From Tubiluchus corallicola (lineage: Eukaryota; Priapulida; Priapulimorpha; Priapulimorphida; Tubiluchidae), in NCBI GenBank assembly GCA_030141605.1, contig JAQGDQ010000088.1, forward strand, positions 62,001-126,000: DNA of 64,000 nt, written 5' to 3'. Below are positions 40,001-49,200 of the stretch, piece after piece. The number at the start of each line of letters is the position of its first letter. The first letter of the stretch is position 1. Position numbers and translations under genes: made by a program. Below the pieces are notes generated by a model that was not told the origin of the DNA, made no database searches, and saw only the letters and a program-made list of their open reading frames with translations.

Positions 40001-41891
40001 GTGACATTTTGTCTTTTACAAAAAATGCATTGGTCAGTCTCAGGTTGTGCAAGTATTTTAAGCATGTTGTAATCAATCTAGTACATGTAGTAATAAATTT
40101 TACTTGCAAGTATTATGTTGTAAACATTGCACATAAAGATATTTTTTATATGTTCATTGTAAAGTGCCTTAAGAAAGAAGATGCTAGCACTAGCATTACA
40201 CAGATTAATTCCACAAACTACTCCAGACCCTTTTCAGCACTTTACTTTGTTATAGTAAACTTTCAAATATGGTAACCAGTTAAGAACTTTCAATTCAGAG
40301 AACTTCTGTGTCATGGTTTACTTACTAGAAAGCTGAAAGAATGATGTTTTTAATATGATTTAGCAATTGATTTAGCAAAACCTCTATTCTTGTAGTTCTT
40401 AAAAGGCCAAGAGTAGTTTGTGTGTAATAAAAACGCTTTTATTTTTGCAGGTGCTAGTGTGTTTTTCTTGATTAAACTTAAATTTCAATGTAAAGGCAAC
40501 TGTGGGAAGATATATAATTAATAACCTGATGTTCAGAGTTTTTTTAAAGGACAAAATGACCCTTTACTTACATAAAGCTAAAAAATTGTCTTGAAACTTT
40601 GTATCACATACATATGGGCCTTGTTGCACACAAAGCTTGTTTTAGAAGCAACGCTGCATTAAAGTTGAAAATTTAAACTCCCGTGATGACCACTAAGTGC
40701 AGCCATTTTGTTGGTAAGTTGTTTGGAACAAATTTAGATAACACTGCACAAAGCTTAAGAAGATAATCAGAGCATTCGCAGCACACACCTTCTCAAACTA
40801 AGCAGAATTATAAATTACTGTATCTTGTCAAAAACATTAAAAATTTACATGTTTTTTGATGATTCAATGGTACACACTGGGAAGGTGAGTCAGTGACATT
40901 TTACCAGTTGGTGCAAGCATTTTAAATTACTATGAATTTTCTTTTTTAGTTCTTTCAAGCAGGTAAGTGGAATCCTAAGTAATATGACTTTGTGTTTAAA
41001 ATTTTTTGTGATATATATTTTAATATTGCCCTTTTCCCCCTTTAAACATATGCCTTTTTTTCTGTAGAGTTGTCACATTTCAAGAATCAAACTATTGAAT
41101 GACAGTTTTCAGACTGTACTTTGTTATTGATAGAGGTTGTAATTGGAATATTTTGTTATTAAGGAGGCTTTGGTAATAAAATATTAAACACGGGAATTAG
41201 TGCATCAAAAATCTACAGCTGTTTTCAATTTTATATGTCCTAATTTTATATTATTATTATTATTTTGAATTAATTTTGTTATATGTCATGTCTATTGTTT
41301 ATTATAGAATTTAGTTTTTCAATTCCACTGTGTCTCATTTATATTTAGTGGTTTGAAAATCAAATAAAAATTTTGGAACCAAGATTGTTACTTCTGATAT
41401 TTTCATTAATTACACTGAATATCAGTTTATTAACGATTTACTCTGAGTTGTCTTTACATTGTATTAGTTGAAGCTTTCGGGTGATAGAGATTTCGAATTT
41501 AATTTCCCTAGTTGCAGAAGTGTTATGCAGTTTGAATTTTTGCCTTAGTGAATATCAGCTAATACTGCTAGTTTGAGGTTTCTGTTTATAAAGAAATTGT
41601 TTTTCAGGAGTGATACCAGGTCCGGTTTTATATGCTACGGCGATAGACACAGCATGCACATTATTCTCAGAAACTTGCGGTGAACAGGGTTATTGCTTAC
41701 TATACGACACAGACCGATTTCGTTATTTGTACCATGGTATTTCTGCCTGCTTTAACCTTATCCCTGTTGTAGCATATGCATATGTGTTTATAAAGTGTCG
41801 AGGTAAAACATTTGAACCCGATACACTAAGTCCAAGTGATAATGACGTTCGGAACGAGACAGTGATGTCACAGTACGAATCAGCGCTATGA
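19576..41891 (+). CDS. SLCO: Organic anion transporting polypeptide (OATP/SLCO family), nine coding exons
   Basis: This encodes a plasma-membrane, major-facilitator-type carrier for amphipathic organic anions. Inferred exons: 19,576-20,356; 26,048-26,134; 26,443-26,721; 28,504-28,668; 32,839-33,031; 34,676-34,802; 39,043-39,197; 39,309-39,373; 41,608-41,891. They join in frame (phases 1,1,1,1,2,0,2,1) to give 711 residues, a normal OATP length. Every junction has AG/GT. Visible hallmarks are hydrophobic segments from residue 84 onward consistent with twelve membrane spans, and the family signature at 297-308 (DPNWLGAWWLGF). There is an acidic, Ser/Thr-rich cytoplasmic loop (about 330-380). 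The large extracellular loop has ten cysteines (509, 513, 515, 524, 534, 538, 549, 551, 562, 566) in Kazal-like spacing. The C-terminal tail is hydrophilic. I cannot assign the subfamily or substrate. Splice sites are inferred by eye. Confidence 0.95.
20357..26047 (+). other. OATP intron 1 (5.7 kb)
   Basis: No coding exon is visible. It contains a short AT microsatellite (about 22,012-22,028) and a CA/CG-rich tract (24,985-25,074). A weak tRNA-like stretch near 20,829-20,880 is discussed under rejected items. Confidence 0.7.
24985..25074. repeat. Imperfect (CA)n/(CG)n microsatellite
   Basis: This is a run of ACAC and ACGC units with interruptions (CTTGCACAAA, GCATGCACATG), lying inside OATP intron 1. 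Confidence 0.9.
26048..26134 (+). CDS. SLCO: OATP coding exon 2
   Basis: The acceptor is TTTTCAG at 26,047 and the donor is TCAG|GTAAGT. It encodes residues 261-289, a membrane segment with the ARVFGPVLGYLMG motif typical of OATP transmembrane helix 5. Phase 1 at both ends keeps frame with its neighbours. Confidence 0.92.
26443..26721 (+). CDS. SLCO: OATP coding exon 3 with family signature
   Basis: The acceptor is TTTCTTTGTAG at 26,442 and the donor is AAAAG|GTAATC. It encodes the OATP signature around DPNWLGAWWLGF, transmembrane helix 6, and then a long cytoplasmic loop with an acidic patch (DDEDED) and several Ser/Thr-Pro sites (SPSIQTPMPS) that could be phosphorylated. Confidence 0.95.
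26722..28503 (+). other. OATP intron 3
   Basis: No host exon is seen. A 104-codon open frame at 26,996-27,310 lacks a usable ATG and resembles nothing I know. A possible hAT-type terminus lies at about 28,180-28,302. Confidence 0.6.
28180..28302 (-). mobile_element. Possible hAT-like transposon end
   Basis: The minus strand begins CAGAGATGGCCGGGCCGG at 28,302. This resembles CAGRGATGG-type hAT terminal repeats, and subterminal TAATCGGG/ATCGGA motifs repeat in both orientations behind it. No opposite terminus or 8-bp duplication was found, so it would be truncated or solo. Confidence 0.35.
28504..28668 (+). CDS. SLCO: OATP coding exon 4
   Basis: The acceptor is GTGTTTTGCAG at 28,503 and the donor is TTCTG|GTAAGT. 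It encodes residues 384-437: LWVTVWKLARNSVFRS leads into a membrane segment (transmembrane helix 7) and the loop FVYLPKYLELQF, which is strongly OATP-like. Confidence 0.94.
28669..32838 (+). other. OATP intron 4 (4.2 kb)
   Basis: It contains a 140-bp tandem duplication (30,341-30,630) and a short AT run (29,582-29,600). No exon-like sequence was recognised. Small ORFs at + 29,822 and + 30,828 look random. Confidence 0.65.
30341..30630. repeat. Tandem duplication, two copies of about 140 bp
   Basis: The first copy (30,341-30,480) and the second (30,481-about 30,630) share the run GGGACTTTATCTTATTTGAA and the stretch around ACAACAGAAGCTGAG. The two copies differ by small indels and substitutions, so the duplication is old. 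Confidence 0.85.
32839..33031 (+). CDS. SLCO: OATP coding exon 5
   Basis: The acceptor is TTTACTTTCAG at 32,838 and the donor is AACAT|GTAAGT (phase 2). It encodes residues 439-501: a membrane helix, the LAGGWVVKRFRL cytoplasmic turn typical of OATPs, and a second helix ending before the large extracellular loop. Confidence 0.93.
33032..34675 (+). other. OATP intron 5
   Basis: Non-coding; nothing specific was recognised. Confidence 0.6.
34676..34802 (+). CDS. SLCO: OATP coding exon 6, Kazal-like loop part 1
   Basis: The acceptor is TCATTTCAG at 34,675 and the donor is GATAAG|GTATGT (phase 0). It encodes residues 502-544 with six cysteines, including PCSEKCGC, PICGD and YFSACYAGC. This is the Kazal-like half of extracellular loop 5. 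Confidence 0.94.
34803..39042 (+). other. OATP intron 6 (4.2 kb)
   Basis: Non-coding. CTGTCTGCCTATCTGT-type pyrimidine repeats lie at about 35,245-35,400. No exon, RNA or transposon domain was recognised. Confidence 0.6.
39043..39197 (+). CDS. SLCO: OATP coding exon 7, Kazal-like loop part 2 and a membrane helix
   Basis: The acceptor is TGATTTCAG at 39,042 and the donor is TCCG|GTAAGT (phase 2). It encodes residues 545-595: four further loop cysteines (KCDC, ACKSDC), a hydrophobic helix, and the start of the OATP motif that continues as TIRCV in the next exon. Confidence 0.93.
39309..39373 (+). CDS. SLCO: OATP coding exon 8
   Basis: A short 65-nt exon follows a 111-nt intron. The acceptor is ATTTTACAG at 39,308 and the donor is TTTG|GTGAGT. 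It encodes RCVAKRDKDMALGVAQVCTG, matching the OATP 'RCV ... ALG' segment that enters helix 11. Confidence 0.9.
39374..41607 (+). other. OATP intron 8 (2.2 kb)
   Basis: Nothing specific was recognised. ORFs at + 39,463 and + 39,982 lie entirely within it and resemble no family. Confidence 0.6.
41608..41891 (+). CDS. SLCO: OATP terminal coding exon 9
   Basis: The acceptor is GTTTTTCAG at 41,607. It encodes residues 619-711 ending in TGA: IPGPVLYATAIDTAC (the OATP 'IPGPI-x-x-x-x-ID-x-AC' motif), the last membrane helix and a hydrophilic tail ending MSQYESAL. The last four residues do not form a clear class I PDZ ligand. Confidence 0.95.
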
Positions 41892-44430
41892 CAGCAGTAA
41901 TTTTTGTGTTATATGTTTTAGTGTAGAATATGTTTTGTGTTTAATATAACATAGGTTTGGGTCATTCATATCTCATAGTGAAATGCAAAAATTGATAGAA
42001 TGCCACGTCTAAGTTTATGCGAGTTTTTCTGGATGGCACTATGGGACACCAGAACAGTAACTGTTGAAAACATTTGGGCCTCTTACACTTTGCTTTGTAA
42101 GCAACTTAGCAAAATAGTACATGTAAGTCAATTAGATTTGTTACCTGTGTGATGCTTACAATACATTACATTGTGACACCATTCTCTTAAATTTCTAGTT
42201 AATGGAGAATTTTTATATTGTTAACACTTTTAACAAAATTGATTTTAAAAAATATTTGTAACTTTATAATGATTTTTTAGTATATGTAAGTGTAAAAATA
42301 GTACTGCATTTCATCTGCAGATAACGGGAATTATTTTTGCATAATTTAGCTTGTGATATTTTAAAGATTTTGAGATGAAATTTTTAAAAGTAAACTTCTT
42401 ATTGATTATCTTTTCACTAATCATGATTGCATTATTGTATTTACCTGTAAAAAGTACATAATATAGTTTATCTGTACATAGCTTGTAAAAATGCAGTTTT
42501 ATGCGCTTGCAGTATTAAATGTGTATATTTTAATTATGGATTCTTGAAAGGTAGAACTTTATAATTGTGTAAATGAAATGACACTTTAAATTTTTTGTTG
42601 GTATTGATAGGCTAATGCAGACTTCTTGGGCATTTTAGTGTATTCCTATATGTAATAGGTTACTGAGTCAGTTATTGTTGTAAAACTAAATGGGGTGATA
42701 GGGATTATGAATCTCGGTAATCTAAGCTGCAATAGTGCATATTTTAAAGAAAGCAATACGCCTAGCATTCTTTTTAATAGATGCTCAGTGCATCATAATT
42801 CTAAGGATACAAGTTGGTTTCTAGTAATTTTTCCTTTTTCTCATAACTTTCTTATTTATTACCATTGTCTGGTAAATGAAGCACTGTCTTCATCCACTAA
42901 TTGGCTTAAAAAGCTGTTGTTCAGAATTCCTGGAAGTATTCAATACATTCAGATTTTATAAAGACTAGGGTACGATTATTTCATAATTTTCAATTGCTGG
43001 ATTTGCTAGCAAGTTCACTTGGGAATTACACTGCTCTTGTTTTTGTTAACTGTTCACTTTGTAGTTCTGTGAAAGTCTTACGTGGACTCATAGGAAACTC
43101 TTTAGTGAAACTTCTGGAAAAAGGGTTACCGTCAAAATGTGGCCGTCGTTAATTTCGTACTTACATCCTTTAAGGATTGTTAAATGTATCAATAATGGTA
43201 ATTTTTTCTTCTCAATTTTAAATGATAAACTTCATTGTGAAGTTGACGTTTTTACATGCCCTGCCCTTGTTAAGCACTAAGTACACAGCATGTAGTTTTT
43301 TTGTTGTTAATAGACTGTTAGCTATTTTAATGTTGTGCATTTTGTGCTTGTAAATATTATGTGGTTGTGTATATGGTAGATGAATAACTTATACATTTTG
43401 CTATAGTGAGCAATCATGGAGCTAGACTGCATACTAATGCTTTTCTGCCGGGATGTATTTTTGGTGTAGTAAGTACTGTAAATAAGAAGGGTAGCGTTAT
43501 CCGTACAAAAAAACTACAGATCAGGGATTTGTGAATCTCTATCAAATTAATTTGGTTGTGAACTTTGAATTATAAGAAATAGTTTCAAAAAGTTTGTATA
43601 AATGATGATATTCTACATTGTTCTTATTCTTTCTTAATTAAATCCTTGTATATCAAAATTTATCAGGGTTGTACTTTTGCATACAACAGTTTGCTTTCGT
43701 CTACAATAAGAATAACAGGCGACTCAATTTCTGGGGTGTTTTTTAAATGGTTGACTGTAAAATTCTATTAGTTTTTTAACATCTAAACTCTACAAAAATA
43801 GGAAACATAGAATGCATGAGCATGTGTAGTACTTTTGCAGCTTTCAAATGCATTGAACATTTACGTGAATCATGTGGATATGTTTGTCAAAGAAAAGTAG
43901 TAAAACATTAAAACACATTGCTGTAGTGTTTCTTTTTTTGATAACTGTTGTCTTAGTTGCATCTAATATTGGTTCAATTTGCTACTGCAACTTGACCACT
44001 TTTTCCACTAGAAAACGAATATGTAAGCCAAATTATCACATTTTTCTTTCTTAGGCCAAGTGAACAATACATGAATAAATAAGTAGGGAAAACATATACA
44101 TTTACAATATTTTAAGAACGCTGTTCAGTGTTTAAAAAGTTATTTTCGACGTTTTGTAATAATTATAAAGTTGACAATCACTGTTTTTCCTTACCAAGAT
44201 GGTACAAGAGCTCATACCACTAAAAAAACTGACTATTTAAGAAACCCATTTAAGACGTGTTTAAAGTTGCTATGTGACAGCTTAAACCAGCTTGCGTACA
44301 TGAGTGATGTACATTTTTTCATGGAAAATAATGTTCTGACTCGAAAACCAATAATGGCACCAAGTTGAAAAACAATTCAAGTCCAACAATTTGTGCTCCC
44401 TTGAAAAGACAACTTGAACTTGGCCATAAT

Positions 44431-44620
44431 ACATTGCAACTGATTTAGAGTTTAGCTCACTGAACGACAGGCAAAACAGAGCAGGAATCATATTTGTTCA
44501 TTTTCTTGTATATTAACCAAAATTCTCACATGCATTACAGTTGATTTAGGATTTAACTCATGCAAAACAAAGCATGAATCATGTTTGTTCTGTTTCTTGC
44601 ATATTACCAAAAATTCTCAT
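44431..44620. repeat. Diverged tandem duplication, two copies of about 101 bp
   Basis: The copies beginning ACATTGCAACTGATTTAG (44,431) and GCATTACAGTTGATTTAG (44,532) stay alignable to a shared end, CAAAATTCTCA / CAAAAATTCTCA. Confidence 0.75.
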
Positions 44621-44765
44621 TAGCATCTAAAAAGTTTGACTGAAACTATTGGTCAAGGGACACGCTGAACTTGAGCGAAAATCTGGTTCCATCAACAAAT
44701 GCGAAATTTGTTCGAGTATATTCGTTTACAGGTTAGATTTAGATTTGGGTTTTTAGAAAATATTA

Positions 44766-45045
44766 ATGCTGCCATCTTGAATTCAAGATGGCAAAATAGA
44801 AAAAATGACATTAATGCCACTATCTGACACCATTGTTCATTCTAGTATGTTCCTATAAAGCTTCATGACAACCAATTGCATGCCTTTTTCGAAAATGTTA
44901 TGATGGTCATCTTGAACTCAAAATGGCAGACTGAAAATCTAACAATGGTCGATTCAGAATTCACTCTAGTATATTTTTGTAAAATTTAGTGACAATCCAT
45001 TGAAAATAAGCAAAGCCTTGGCCTTTTTTCAAAAAGGTCATCCCT
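44766..45045. repeat. Diverged tandem duplication with CATCTTGAA(T/C)TCAA(G/A)ATGG palindromes
   Basis: Two units of about 134 bp each carry an imperfect palindrome (CCATCTTGAATTCAAGATGG in the first, a weaker TCATCTTGAACTCAAAATGG in the second). A shared sequence containing TTCTAGTATGTTCCTATAAA or its diverged counterpart follows. The origin is unknown. Confidence 0.6.
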
Positions 45046-45557
45046 CCAACAACGTTGTCCAGAAAAACAGGGATTTAGATCGAGTTCTCGACCCAAAAAA
45101 GTAACTTTGTTGGTCAACATGCAACTTCATCTTGTTCAGTTTAGCACGTAATTTTATTTAAGACAGGTTTTATTGATCAATGTGAGTTTTTATTTACTAC
45201 ATAATTAAAATACCCCTTGTGCATATCAGCACACCTGCTTTGAAAAGCAAAAACGAAACAATGGCAGAGGCATGAAATTACAACCATAGTAACTGAAAAG
45301 TATACGTGAACGTGACTTGTTTACTGGCGTTCATGCTCAATATGTACCTGCTCTAACTCATTGTAAGGCACTCATTTTTTTCTGGAAGCTTGATTAACAG
45401 CTTTACTACAATCCTTGATATTTTGGTTATTAGTACATAATCAAATTATAAAATCATCATAGAGCATCTAAGTTGTCTATCCAATATTTACATACCAGTA
45501 TATTAATTAGCTCATAGTTTCATTAAACAATGTCACTGCGCTTAGAATAAATATTGC

Positions 45558-45563
45558 TTTTAA
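45558..45563 (-). promoter_or_regulatory. Candidate poly(A) signal of PIGP
   Basis: ATTAAA on the minus strand lies about 23 nt after the PIGP stop codon. Position and sequence fit a polyadenylation signal, but the spacing is short and other A/T-rich hexamers are nearby. Confidence 0.3.
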
Positions 45564-45585
45564 TCATTTTACATTAAATCACACT

Positions 45586-45972
45586 TCACAAGTAAAGTTC
45601 TTTGCACACTTTACTGATATGTATATCTGATAAAGGTGGTACAGCTCCCTCGGGTAATTTTTTAATATCACTTGTTGGCACAACAGCATGTTTATCTGTT
45701 ACAGTATTTATAGAGCACAATGACAAGGTTATGAGAAAGTTAATTGCAATGAATGTCACATAAGCGAACAGAATGGCTACAAAAGATAAAACTGGAATTG
45801 CCAATGCCCAATACTTGTGGGGCCAATATGTTAAGCCGATTGCATGTAGCCAGCTTTGCGGAATGTATGCCCATACTAAATATATAGCAAGGCTCAGGTA
45901 GGAAGCAAGATAAAGAGCGAAGCCATAGATGGCTCGTTCTGGTGCAGGCAAAGGAGCATTCTCATTTGACAT
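45586..45972 (-). CDS. PIGP: PIG-P, GPI N-acetylglucosaminyltransferase subunit P
   Basis: PIG-P is a small ER membrane subunit of the GPI-GnT complex (with PIG-A, C, H, Q, Y), which adds GlcNAc to phosphatidylinositol as the first step of GPI-anchor synthesis. The 128-residue protein starts at ATG 45,972; an in-frame TAA precedes it. The family hallmark PERAIYGF (residues about 11-18) opens the first membrane helix. Then come YLVWAYIPQSWL, GLTYWPHKYWALAIPV and a second helix, then SINTVTDKHA and a C-terminal PPLSDIHISKVCKELYL. All are colinear with animal PIG-P and of normal length. The gene is intronless and lies in the same exon as the POLR3K 3' coding end, only 35 nt downstream of that stop, so it is probably expressed from a shared transcript. 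Confidence 0.95.
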   Translation of the reverse strand: MSNENAPLPAPERAIYGFALYLASYLSLAIYLVWAYIPQSWLHAIGLTYWPHKYWALAIPVLSFVAILFAYVTFIAINFLITLSLCSINTVTDKHAVVPTSDIKKLPEGAVPPLSDIHISKVCKELYL

Positions 45973-46007
45973 TGCAGATTCCAATTGTATTTCACTTTAG
46001 ATCTTGT
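45973..46007 (-). promoter_or_regulatory. 35-nt intercistronic spacer between POLR3K and PIGP
   Basis: The spacer between the POLR3K TAA (46,010-46,008) and the PIGP ATG (45,972) begins ACAAGATCTAAAGTGAAATA on the minus strand. It contains an in-frame stop relative to PIGP (so there is no fusion) and no ATG. It contains AG dinucleotides (AAG|A, AAAG|T) but no real polypyrimidine tract. A spacer this short leaves no room for a separate poly(A) site plus promoter. Confidence 0.75.
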
Positions 46008-46223
46008 TTATTCTCTCCATCTATAACCACATTCTGAATTGCAACACTTGTAAAATGTTGTCATTGGTTCATCCGCAGATCTGGTTTGTATTTGCATAAA
46101 GTAAGCCCGTGGATTTTCACATTTGGGACATTTCTCTTCTGTTGAATCCACATTTTCCCATGCTGCTGATCCGCCAAGTACGTCATCCACCTCTTTTAGC
46201 TTGGGGTAACTTCTATTGGTAAT
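46008..46223 (-). CDS. POLR3K: POLR3K coding exon 2
   Basis: The minus-strand acceptor TTGCTTTCCAG precedes ATTACCAATAGAAG. The exon encodes residues 38-108 and ends [11 protein letters not shown]. The exon then continues into the PIGP cistron without any visible splice site. Confidence 0.95.
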   Translation of the reverse strand: MTNRSYPKLKEVDDVLGGSAAWENVDSTEEKCPKCENPRAYFMQIQTRSADEPMTTFYKCCNSECGYRWRE

Positions 46224-49200
46224 CTGGAAAGCAACAATGCTGTTCTGACTTACTCTACACAGCAAGAAACAGGAAATAGACTTACTTTAATATTAGCATG
46301 ATTAAAATTTAAGTTAATTACATGTAATTAATTATAAACTAACTACATAAAAACAAGCCTTAAGTACTGGGTAAACTTGTTTCCCAAAAAGTTTTTGCCA
46401 GAAAAATTTCCTTCCCAGAAAAAAATTACCAGAAAAGATTTTTTCACGGAATTGTCATTTCCTAGAACCGTCATTGCATAGAAAATAAAACTCACTGAAA
46501 ATATAATAAATCCTTTTTAAAAAGCAGTTAGATAAAGGATATCTGATGGTAGAAGTATCTCGCAGATCATCTACTTGATCATCAAGAGGAGAGAGTCTAT
46601 AACATCAATGAAAACAGTGGATGGCCCCTCCCTTCAGGAAGGTGTTCACAGCTGATGGTTAATTAGTTAAATGCACAATTAATTAAATTTTGATACCAAA
46701 TTTGTAATCAGGACAGGAAATGTGAAAAGTTTGAACACAGTCTGGAGATGAGCAATCAACTGTGAGGGATCAACTTTGGACTGCTCTGATCACTGGAAAC
46801 ACAGTGGCCTAATGGTTGTGGCATCAGCCTTGTAAGCCGAAGCTCACTGCTTTGAACAGAGGTTATCGATTTTTACATTCTTATCAAATATAAGTTTGAC
46901 AATTACAGATTTCGATAATGGTATTATGAGAATGCAATTTTGTAATTAATTCAAAATTGATTTTACTTTGTATTAAAAAACTGTTCAAATATCTTTTTAC
47001 TTGATTAACTTCCCAACCATTATTCAAGTCACAATTCATGTAATTTCCAGAAGCGTTCTGTCTATCAGTGTGAAACGCATTCCTGAACAAATATGTCCGT
47101 GCCCATTGAGGCTACTATATATTGCTACATTTGAAGTTTTTTGAGGGTAGTGTATTATAACACAGTTTAGAAAAGTGCTATTGATATATAAGGGGAAATG
47201 GGTTATAAACACCATAGTATTGACTTGGAAATTGTCAAATAGATTTCACCACCCCAATCCAACTTGGAAAATAATAACAAAATTTAATACTAGAATAATC
47301 GGTTTAATATCCAATTCTGAATCTGAAATAACTGTTTATAATTCAAGCCTATGGCTATGATACATCCCAGTGTCTAGCATACGGCTGCTGGCTTCCAGCA
47401 TTCAGCCTTCACAACAAACCATACAAGAAAGCGCCTGATGTCCAATATCTTTGTTCAATGCAGAAAAACAAAATGGATGATATCAAATTGACTTTTTAAT
47501 ACCTTATCTTTTTCACATTATTTATTCATATAATAATTTGCAGAGCTAGTCATTATAGGCTACTTGAAGAACAGATGCTGAATGCCACATGCTTAAAAAT
47601 ACGGAAATCTTCCAGCGTCTGCTAACCATAATCTTTTGTTTCATCACCCACAGACAGTATATACGTTCTTTCTCGCTTTCAGATGCCGGACGCCTCGGTG
47701 TATGACATGTTTTACATGGCTGAAATGTCAACCTCGTTTAACGCCCAAATTTTTCATGACAAAAAATGTCTATATGTGGATAGACATGTAGGTTTTTATG
47801 CACCTCGTTATAATGCCAAACTCGCTTAATGCTGCAATTTTTTGCAGTACATATAAGTAGGCGGTATAAAAAGGTTTGACTGTATTGGCTTTAAAAATGA
47901 ACCTGAACAACGGGCTTACTGGAGTGATGCAGTATGGTTTAGCAGCACCATTGAAAGGTTTAGTCAAAACTCTTAAACAATAAATAAATACATAGGGGTA
48001 ATCCAAATGGCTACATGGTGCCTGAGAATGGCCGCTCAAGCTGACTCGTTATCCCTGTGAATTGCAGAACCGCATATCGTCTCGTCATCTATATACATGT
48101 GCAGTGAGGCAGCTAACTCTATGGGCAGCCTAACTCTAACTCTATGCTTATAATGCACCCGTTGTTTCATTGGCCACATTCCACAAATCAGCAACATGCT
48201 CCAGTAACTTGCACTTATTCTTTGTTTTAACATTCCACACATAATTTCCTTTTGCTAAGATTATATTTTTTGTCATTTATTTTCACTTAGTGTTCCCCAT
48301 ACTTCCATATTTGTTAATAAAGTAGAAGTCACTGTTTCACAAACTAATAATCTAATTTTCATAATTGATCTCCTACTTCATTCTATCACATCAACTCATA
48401 ATTTCCCTTTTCATGTAACCAATTTTCTTACTTCTTTTTCTTATACTCATATCATAGGTTCCTTTTTCTGTAATATAACCACCGAAGTTCTTGTAATGGT
48501 CTACATTTGCAGTTCTTACTCTTTTACACATAATTTTTCACATTCTTTTCTTCATTTTTTTCGTTTACTAGGATTTAAATGTATGTGTTGCTACTTGTCC
48601 ACCCAGAAAGTAAAAAACTAATAATGGTTTTCTACGTAAAAGTGTTCAATCACAAGAAAAAACCCGTTATTAAAACAGAACATGTGTGTTAAGTAAAAAA
48701 ATAGTGTCGTTAAACGAAGACTTACTATATTTGAAGGAAAGTATTATATTAGCAAAACACACTTGTAATATGTAGGGCTTATGGGGGTCATTAGTATTTG
48801 ATGAATGGCTAATAGGAAAAATGTGTTATTTTTTTTTAAACATGGCACATTTTTTTTAATTCTTCCATTCTTCTACAGCTCTTTATTGCTTTTGTTACTA
48901 TTTCCGCTGTTCTCATACTTAGTAATTATATTATTTACATAGATTCAAGCATCTATGCTTACATCACTGTCAAAATGTACAGCACTCCTTTCACTTATTC
49001 TGCTTATTTTATCAGTACTAGAGCAACACATAATTGGTCCACACTGTACCTTGTTTTCCTGTTTCCCCAACCTTAAACTGTTTCCAACTGCTGTGACAAT
49101 TTTCACTGTCGACTGTTCATTTAACTTATATATTAAATTTAAATCATTTTCTTGTAGTTCTATTTGCCATAACTCTATCAAACAGTCTCGTAAGCCATAG

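Larger units (their letters stand above)
41892..45585. other. Intergenic region between convergent OATP and PIGP genes
   Basis: The left part is the OATP 3' UTR. A candidate poly(A) signal ATTAAA lies at about 42,513, but the true end is unknown. No other gene is seen. Two old tandem duplications lie at 44,431-44,620 and 44,766-45,045. Confidence 0.55.

Noticed and set aside
45973-45984. PIGP starting four codons earlier at a TTG codon
   Set aside because: ATG at 45,972 is the normal start and fits the family N terminus; TTG initiation is not expected.
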